From: Fimbriimonadaceae bacterium
GTDB taxonomy: Bacteria > Armatimonadota > Fimbriimonadia > Fimbriimonadales > Fimbriimonadaceae
Direction: 5' to 3'
DNA length: 18,413 nucleotides
Assembly: GCA_019454665.1 (NCBI GenBank)
Contig: JACFNW010000004.1
Span: 1,755-20,167, forward strand
Positions 14,209 to 18,413 of the stretch are shown here, one piece after another. The notes below the pieces were generated by a model, which saw nothing but the letters and a program-made list of their open reading frames with translations, ran no database searches and had not been told where the DNA came from. Both the position numbers and the translations under genes were made by a program. How positions within the stretch are numbered: position 1 is the stretch's first letter; the number at the start of each line of letters is the position of its first letter.

Positions 14209-15219
14209 CTATCTGCTCAGCACGGCCACGTTCGGGTCGAAACGGCCCGTCTGGAGGTAGAAGCTCACCCGTTTACGCGAGACATCCAGGTATGGCTCGC
14301 CAATCTGGACGGCTTCGGCCGTCCACTCGCTCAGCATCTCGCTGGCCAGAAACACGCCCCGCGCGGCGATCAGCACCTCCATCTCGTCGCACGTCACGCC
14401 CAACTCGTCCAAAGTCGCCCCGAGGCCTTGCCAGTAAGCCGCTTCACACGCTTCGGGCTCGGGGAAGCGGCGCAGATAGAACAACGTGATGGCGACGTCC
14501 CAAGCGGGCCAGCCCATGCGGCAGTCGTCGAAATCGAACACCGACATCTTGCCCTTGTGCCACTTGATGTTCCACATGTGCAGGTCGAAATGGACGGGGA
14601 TCAGGGGTTGATCGCGGCGCAGCCGCTCGACGACCCGGTTGCCTCGGGCCAGCACCTCGCGGAAGTCGGGCGTATCGGCCCTCGGGTTGAGCGGGCAGTC
14701 AATCATCACGTCGCCCGGCACGGTCATTTCGGCTTCGGCGGGCACGATCCAAGACCTCGCGTGGTCGTGCAGCGCACGGGTCAAGCGACCGAGGGCCCGG
14801 GCGGGTTCGGGTCCCCAGGCGTGGCCCGCCGTCCGCCCAGGCAGCCAGTCGTAAAGCACGGCGTGCAGGTGCTCGGCTTTGGGGTCTTTCACACCTACTG
14901 CGCTGAACGGATGCAGGGCGAGGTACCCGGTGCCATCGGCCAAAGGCAGCGGCCGAGCCACCGGGACCGATCCGGCTTCGAGCAGCGCCTTCACCCATGC
15001 CAATTCGCCCATGATCTGCTCGCGCGAACGGATCGAGTTCATGTTGATGCGCAACGCCGCACGGCTGCCGTCGCGCCGCAACCCGAACGTCGTGTTGTAG
15101 CCGTGGTTCAACAGGCGCAACGCACTGCCGCCCCAGCCGAATTGGACCGCGAGGTCCTGGGCGATCGGCCGCAGACGGGCCAGTTGTCCGCGTTGCGAGA
15201 GTTGTTGGTAGGGGAGCAT
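14209..15219 (-). CDS. APH/homoserine-kinase-II-type phosphotransferase
   Basis: This 336-residue protein has a protein-kinase-like fold. The catalytic loop is V-H-F-D-L-H-M-W-N (H210, D212, N217) and the metal-binding motif is F-D-F-D-D (D229, D231). An N-terminal lobe with L-R-I and a helical C-lobe agree with the aminoglycoside-phosphotransferase clan, which includes SrkA/YihE and type II homoserine and choline kinases. The substrate is a small molecule or a protein and cannot be told from sequence; nothing here indicates antibiotic resistance. The ATG at 15219 has no Shine-Dalgarno, and the heptanucleotide repeat array ends 10 nt upstream. It lies downstream of the crp-like gene on the same strand. 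Confidence 0.9.
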   Translation of the reverse strand: MLPYQQLSQRGQLARLRPIAQDLAVQFGWGGSALRLLNHGYNTTFGLRRDGSRAALRINMNSIRSREQIMGELAWVKALLEAGSVPVARPLPLADGTGYLALHPFSAVGVKDPKAEHLHAVLYDWLPGRTAGHAWGPEPARALGRLTRALHDHARSWIVPAEAEMTVPGDVMIDCPLNPRADTPDFREVLARGNRVVERLRRDQPLIPVHFDLHMWNIKWHKGKMSVFDFDDCRMGWPAWDVAITLFYLRRFPEPEACEAAYWQGLGATLDELGVTCDEMEVLIAARGVFLASEMLSEWTAEAVQIGEPYLDVSRKRVSFYLQTGRFDPNVAVLSR

Positions 15220-15229
15220 GGGGCCAGGG

Positions 15230-15306
15230 TTCAGTGTTCAGTGTTCAGGGTTCAGAGTTCAGAGTTCAGAGTTCAGTGTTCAGTGTTCAGTGTTCAGTGT
15301 TCAGTG
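15230..15306. repeat. Heptanucleotide tandem repeat, 11 in-phase copies
   Basis: On the plus strand the unit is TTCAG(T/A/G)G: copies 1-2 TTCAGTG, copy 3 TTCAGGG, copies 4-6 TTCAGAG, copies 7-11 TTCAGTG. Degenerate copies continue at 15308-15327 and run into the 3' end of the crp-like gene. On the coding strand of the flanking genes the unit is CACTGAA. It contains TGA, and because 7 is not a multiple of 3 the array places stops in all three frames of any transcript read in that direction. The plus-strand direction has no stops. Confidence 0.97.
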
Positions 15307-15308
15307 TT

Positions 15309-15983
15309 TCAGGGCTCAGGGTCAGGGTCCAGACCATCTTCACCGGATTGCAGTCCGAAGACGATGGCGCGTCCCTTTCGTGTCAACACGCCTTCCTGCT
15401 CCAATACGGTCAACTCGCGGCAGACGGTTTCCCGGCTGGCCTGAATCGCAGCGCCCATCTCCTCGCGCCGAACGCCGCGAACGACTTGAGTCCCCCCCGG
15501 TCCCTCGACGGCCAATGCGCGAAGGTGAGCGAGCAAACGTGTCCGCACCGGCGAGCGGTCGAGGCGCGCGGCGTCCGCCTGACGCAGCCGCTCGCTCAGA
15601 TTGCCGAGCATATCCAGCGCCAGGTCTGGGTTGCGGCGGATCAGGAACACCAAGGCATCGCGACTGAGTGTGAGCGCTTCCACCTTGCCTTTGGCCCGCA
15701 CCGTCGCCGACCTCGCTCCGCCATCGAACAAGGCCATCTCGCCGATGACGTCGCCCTTTCCCCGTGTGGCGAGCAGCACCTCGTTGTGGTTCTCGTCGGC
15801 GCGAACGACTTCGGCTTTGCCCTTGAGCAGGATCAAGAGGTGGGAACCGGGCGCACCTTCGGTCACGAGCGCCTCGCCGGCGGCGAAACGCCTCCGCACA
15901 CAGGCGGAGGCGATTTCGCGGAGGGCCCGTTCGCTGAGCGATCGGAAGAGATGCAGTTGTCGCAAGGCGAAGAGATCGTCCAT
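15309..15983 (-). CDS. Crp/Fnr-family transcription regulator
   Basis: The product has 224 residues: a cyclic-nucleotide-binding beta-barrel (about 8-115), a dimerisation helix (about 119-140) and a winged helix (about 145-212). The phosphate-binding cassette G-E-M-A-L-F (E82) and R91-S92-A-x-V-R-A match the cNMP-binding residues of E. coli CRP (E72, R82, S83). The dimer-helix Thr/Ser pair of CRP (T127/S128) is not conserved, so cAMP itself is not certain. The recognition helix S-R-E-T-V-C-R-E-L has R184, E185 and R189, the same R-E-x-x-x-R that reads TGTGA in CRP. No Fnr-type cysteine cluster is seen. It starts 4 nt after the NlpC/P60 stop, so both share a transcript. The last residues, D-P-D-P-E-P, are encoded in degenerate repeat copies. 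Confidence 0.93.
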   Translation of the reverse strand: MDDLFALRQLHLFRSLSERALREIASACVRRRFAAGEALVTEGAPGSHLLILLKGKAEVVRADENHNEVLLATRGKGDVIGEMALFDGGARSATVRAKGKVEALTLSRDALVFLIRRNPDLALDMLGNLSERLRQADAARLDRSPVRTRLLAHLRALAVEGPGGTQVVRGVRREEMGAAIQASRETVCRELTVLEQEGVLTRKGRAIVFGLQSGEDGLDPDPEP

Positions 15984-15987
15984 CGGT

Positions 15988-17622
15988 CTACCGGCGCACG
16001 CCGACCAGCGTTCGCTTCCAGTATCCCCCCAAGTCGCTGATCTGAACGCCGCCGCGAGTGGAGTGCATGAACTTCCCACCACCGATGTACAGACCCGTGT
16101 GACCCACGGCTTTGCCCATCGCTTGGAAGTACAGACGGTCGCCGGGGCGCATCTCTTCCAACTTGGTCACGGCGAAGCCCACGGTGGATTGTTGCGCGGC
16201 CGTCCGAGGCAGGTTCACACCGTACTTCTTGAACAGGCTCTGCACGTAGCCGGAGCAGTCCACGCCCTTCTCCAGGTTCGTGCCGCCCCACTTGTAGGGT
16301 GTGCCCAGGAAGCGCTTGCCATAAGCGATCAGGTCTTCGGCGTAGTCGCCCATCACAGGCTGGCCCGAGTTGAACGTTCGGCCCACGGTGCCGCTCATGG
16401 CCGTCGAGGGCTTGGGCGCCGGCTTGGCCGGGGTCGTCGGACGCGTAGTGCCCGTGGGCGAAGGAGCCGGAGCGGGAGGAGCCACGCTTCCCGGCACCTG
16501 CACGGCCACGTACTCGGTGTACGCTTCGAACCCGGCTTCGTCGCGCACACCCAACCGCACCTTGTAGCTCATGGTCTGCCAGCCGGGGTTGGCGGGGAAG
16601 TCCACCGAGCCCGCCACCTCGCCGGAACCGGGAGAGGTCGTCGCCGCCGCGTAGCGCACGCGGCCATCGGGCCCCGACCACTCGGCCCAGGCGTCGGCCA
16701 GCGGGTACTTGCTCGAAGCGGAAGCGGAAAACGGCAGGCTCTGACCCGAGGCTCGGGCCTCGCCTTCCATGTCCAACGCGGCCAGGCGCAGGCTGCTCAA
16801 GGGTTTAGGGCCCGCCGTGCCCGAGAAGTTCTGCATGGGCACCAAGGACGTCGGGGTCGAGGGGCTGGACCACGTCAGGCGCACGCCGCCCGTGTGCGAT
16901 GCCGAGTAGTGCTCCAGGCGGAACGCGTACCGGCGACCGGCCTGCAGCATTACCTTGCCGTAGCGCTGGGGCTGGGTGTTGGATCGGCGCTGCGACACCA
17001 CGGTCTGGCCGTCCAGGGTCAAGGCGTACTCGCCCATGCTGGCCACCTGCAGCGTGTACTCCTCGCTGAACTCGGGCGTCAGCCAGCCTTCCCACACCAC
17101 GCCATAGCCGCCGGGCGAACCGAACGGATGGCCCGCCAGGTCCACGGTCGGCTCGGAGCGTAACGTGGTCATCGAGCGGAAGCGGTCGTCGGAGTAATAA
17201 GTGGCGCGCAGGCCGTTGCCGTTGGCGGCCACGCCGCGACCCATCACCACCACCGATCGCTCGCCCGCCACGCGGACCTGACCGTCGGCCAAGGAGAACT
17301 CGACGCGCACTTGCTGCACGCGGTCGGCTGGAGTCGTGTTGGCGGGGAAGCGCAACGCCTGCACCCAGTCGCGATCGTTGGCGTCGGCTTCGTTGTCGGC
17401 ATCGCCGCGCGTCAAGCCGACCTTCTCTTCGGAACCGTCGTGTCGGGTCACCACGGCCCACACATCGGAGGGCTCCACGCCTTGCGGGAAACGTGCTTCG
17501 ACCAGCACGTTGCCGCCTCGGTGGGTCAGGCGGTCGGTGGAGACCGTCGCCGTTTGGGATTGGGCCAGGGCCCCTGCCGCTGTCAGGGCCAGGACTGCTC
17601 GAGATCGGTTGTGGTTGCGCAT
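15988..17622 (-). CDS. Secreted PA14-NlpC/P60 cell-wall hydrolase
   Basis: This 544-residue protein has an N-terminal signal peptide (R-N-H-N-R-S-R then A-V-L-A-L-T-A-A-G-A-L-A, cleaved near A20-Q). A beta-domain covers about 25-130, then a PA14 carbohydrate-binding-like domain (about 136-268, with L-R-A-T-Y-Y, V-W-E-G-W-L, E-Y-T-L-Q-V and G-G-V-R-L-T-W). A further beta-domain covers about 278-378, followed by a Pro/Ala/Thr linker (about 378-407) and an NlpC/P60 peptidase (about 425-544). Catalytic C456 lies in V-D-C-S-G-Y, H508 in G-H-T-G-L-Y-I-G and H520 in F-M-H-S. The family cuts peptide bonds in peptidoglycan stems. The ATG at 17622 follows a GGAGG at 8 nt, the only strong Shine-Dalgarno I found. 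The frame is open to 17967, but the upstream part is not protein-like. A perfect CRP-type box lies upstream. Confidence 0.93.
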   Translation of the reverse strand: MRNHNRSRAVLALTAAGALAQSQTATVSTDRLTHRGGNVLVEARFPQGVEPSDVWAVVTRHDGSEEKVGLTRGDADNEADANDRDWVQALRFPANTTPADRVQQVRVEFSLADGQVRVAGERSVVVMGRGVAANGNGLRATYYSDDRFRSMTTLRSEPTVDLAGHPFGSPGGYGVVWEGWLTPEFSEEYTLQVASMGEYALTLDGQTVVSQRRSNTQPQRYGKVMLQAGRRYAFRLEHYSASHTGGVRLTWSSPSTPTSLVPMQNFSGTAGPKPLSSLRLAALDMEGEARASGQSLPFSASASSKYPLADAWAEWSGPDGRVRYAAATTSPGSGEVAGSVDFPANPGWQTMSYKVRLGVRDEAGFEAYTEYVAVQVPGSVAPPAPAPSPTGTTRPTTPAKPAPKPSTAMSGTVGRTFNSGQPVMGDYAEDLIAYGKRFLGTPYKWGGTNLEKGVDCSGYVQSLFKKYGVNLPRTAAQQSTVGFAVTKLEEMRPGDRLYFQAMGKAVGHTGLYIGGGKFMHSTRGGVQISDLGGYWKRTLVGVRR

Positions 17623-17630
17623 CGCTTGTT

Positions 17631-17635
17631 CCTCC
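17631..17635 (-). promoter_or_regulatory. Ribosome binding site of the NlpC/P60 gene
   Basis: GGAGG on the coding strand, 8 nt before ATG 17622, decides the start of this gene. It stands out because nearly every other gene here lacks a Shine-Dalgarno. Confidence 0.85.
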
Positions 17636-17685
17636 GGCCCTCCGCGTGGGCCAGGGAGATTTTCGAACGCGATACTCACCGATTG

Positions 17686-17701
17686 TGTGATCTGTATCAC
17701 A
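17686..17701. promoter_or_regulatory. CRP-type operator, TGTGA-N6-TCACA
   Basis: TGTGATCTGTATCACA is a perfect match to both half-sites of the CRP consensus with the correct 6-nt spacer. Its centre is 71 nt upstream of the NlpC/P60 ATG and 71 nt upstream of the serA ATG, so it could regulate either or both divergent genes. The crp-like gene is the second gene of the NlpC/P60 transcript, so its product may control its own operon. Confidence 0.8.
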
Positions 17702-17746
17702 TTGAGTAGGACCGGGCGGGACCCGCGGCAAATCCCGGTGACCAAG

Positions 17747-17752
17747 TACAAT
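17747..17752 (+). promoter_or_regulatory. Putative -10 element of serA
   Basis: TACAAT (five of six consensus) lies 12 nt before ATG 17765. With a normal start distance the leader would be about 5 nt. The CRP box is centred about 65 nt upstream of that predicted transcription start. Confidence 0.45.
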
Positions 17753-17764
17753 CTGCGCCAAACC

Positions 17765-18413
17765 ATGAAGGTGCTCGTTGCGGACAAGTTCGAGAAAAGC
17801 GGCCTGGAAGGCCTGAAGCAGATTGGCGCGGAAGTCGTGTACGAACCCGACTTGAACGGGGACGACCTCGCCCGTCGCCTGAAGGAAACGGGCGCGAAGG
17901 TGTTGATCGTCCGTTCGACGAAGGTGACGGCCCCGATGCTCGACGGTGTGCCGTTGGGCTTGATCATCCGAGCGGGAGCCGGCTACAACACCATAGACGT
18001 GGCGGCTGCGAGCGCGTTGGGCATCCTCGTTTCGAACTGCCCCGGCAAGAACGGCAAGGCTGTGGCCGAACTCGCGTTCGGCTTGATGCTCGCCGCCGAT
18101 CGCCGCATTCCCGACAACGTGAACGAACTCCGCGAGGGCCGTTGGAACAAGAAGGCGTTCAGCGCGGGGCGCGGTCTGCACGGCCGAATGCTGGGCCTGA
18201 TCGGCATGGGCAACATCGGTCAGGAGATGATCCCCCGCGCCAAGGCGTTCGGCATGTACGTCAACTGCTACAGCCGTTGGATGCTGCCCGAAGTGGCGGC
18301 GGCGCTCGGCATCGGACGTTCGGACACATTGCTCGAAGTCGCCAAACAGTCCGACTTCGTCTCCGTCCACGTGGCCCTGACTCCCGAGACGAAGGGGCTG
18401 ATCGGTCGCGAGT
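17765..18413 (+). CDS. serA: D-3-phosphoglycerate dehydrogenase, 5' part (truncated by window end)
   Basis: The first 216 residues are present and the frame is still open at the last base. The N-terminus M-K-V-L-V-A-D-K-F-E-x-S-G-L-E-G-L, the substrate loop I-I-R-A-G-A-G-Y-N-T-I-D, and the Rossmann motif G-L-I-G-M-G-N-I-G-Q are those of D-isomer-specific 2-hydroxyacid dehydrogenases of the SerA type. The enzyme oxidises 3-phosphoglycerate with NAD, the first step of serine synthesis. Catalytic Arg, Glu and His, and any ACT domain, lie beyond the window, so another member such as a glyoxylate or lactate dehydrogenase is possible. It is divergent from the NlpC/P60 operon, with the CRP box between them. 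Confidence 0.82.
   Translation, partial: MKVLVADKFEKSGLEGLKQIGAEVVYEPDLNGDDLARRLKETGAKVLIVRSTKVTAPMLDGVPLGLIIRAGAGYNTIDVAAASALGILVSNCPGKNGKAVAELAFGLMLAADRRIPDNVNELREGRWNKKAFSAGRGLHGRMLGLIGMGNIGQEMIPRAKAFGMYVNCYSRWMLPEVAAALGIGRSDTLLEVAKQSDFVSVHVALTPETKGLIGRE

Noticed and set aside
15230..15306. Possible CRISPR array or coding repeat (the plus strand is open through the array)
   Set aside because: The unit is 7 bp with no spacers, and the open plus-strand frames exist only because the repeat has no stop in that direction. It is a simple tandem repeat.
17686..17701. Fnr-type box (TTGAT-N4-ATCAA)
   Set aside because: The half-sites are TGTGA/TCACA with a 6-nt spacer, the CRP form, and the nearby regulator lacks an Fnr cysteine cluster.

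Overview
The window is an 18.4 kb piece of a high-GC, double-membrane bacterial chromosome. The outer membrane is inferred from a beta-barrel-like product ending in Phe. The gene set, the scarcity of Shine-Dalgarno sites and the -10-like hexamers lying almost on top of start codons would fit Armatimonadota (Fimbriimonadia-like) or a similar poorly sampled phylum. That assignment is an impression, not a demonstration. Most of the window is ordinary housekeeping DNA with tightly packed genes. No transposase, phage gene or CRISPR array was seen.

Layout. (1) 1-192: 3' end of a spermidine synthase (+). (2) 203-2383 (-): a GAF-GGDEF diguanylate cyclase followed by a cysteine-synthase-like PLP enzyme. 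(3) 2465-3662 (-): a four-helix membrane protein and a secreted protein made of two copies of one small domain. (4) 3735-5026 (-): a NarL-type response regulator overlapping by one base (TGATG) a barrel gene that carries two in-frame TGA codons just after its signal peptide. (5) 5066-8312 (-): DUF454 membrane protein, lysA, an M50 site-2-type protease and a HAD phosphatase; the last three form a close-packed operon. (6) 8413-14098 (+): a PhyH-family dioxygenase, a DUF554 membrane protein, a large glycosidase-like protein, a small membrane/coiled-coil protein and hisC; the last four are nearly contiguous. (7) 14101-17622 (-): a PA14-NlpC/P60 secreted hydrolase, a Crp/Fnr regulator, a heptanucleotide tandem repeat, an APH-type kinase and tRNA-Leu(UAA). 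(8) 17765-end (+): a truncated D-3-phosphoglycerate dehydrogenase.

Most interesting signals. A perfect CRP-type palindrome (TGTGA-N6-TCACA) lies in the divergent promoter region between the NlpC/P60-crp operon and serA. The Crp-like protein encoded just downstream has the R-E-T-V-x-R recognition helix that reads this box in E. coli, so an autoregulatory loop is predicted. Several genes (response regulator, lysA, DUF454, GGDEF, PhyH, serA) have a -10-like hexamer 7-12 nt before the start codon, which predicts leaderless or nearly leaderless mRNAs. Eleven in-phase copies of a 7-bp unit sit between crp and the kinase, and their coding-strand orientation puts TGA stops in all three frames. The interrupted barrel gene is a pseudogene, a sequencing error or an unusual recoding case.
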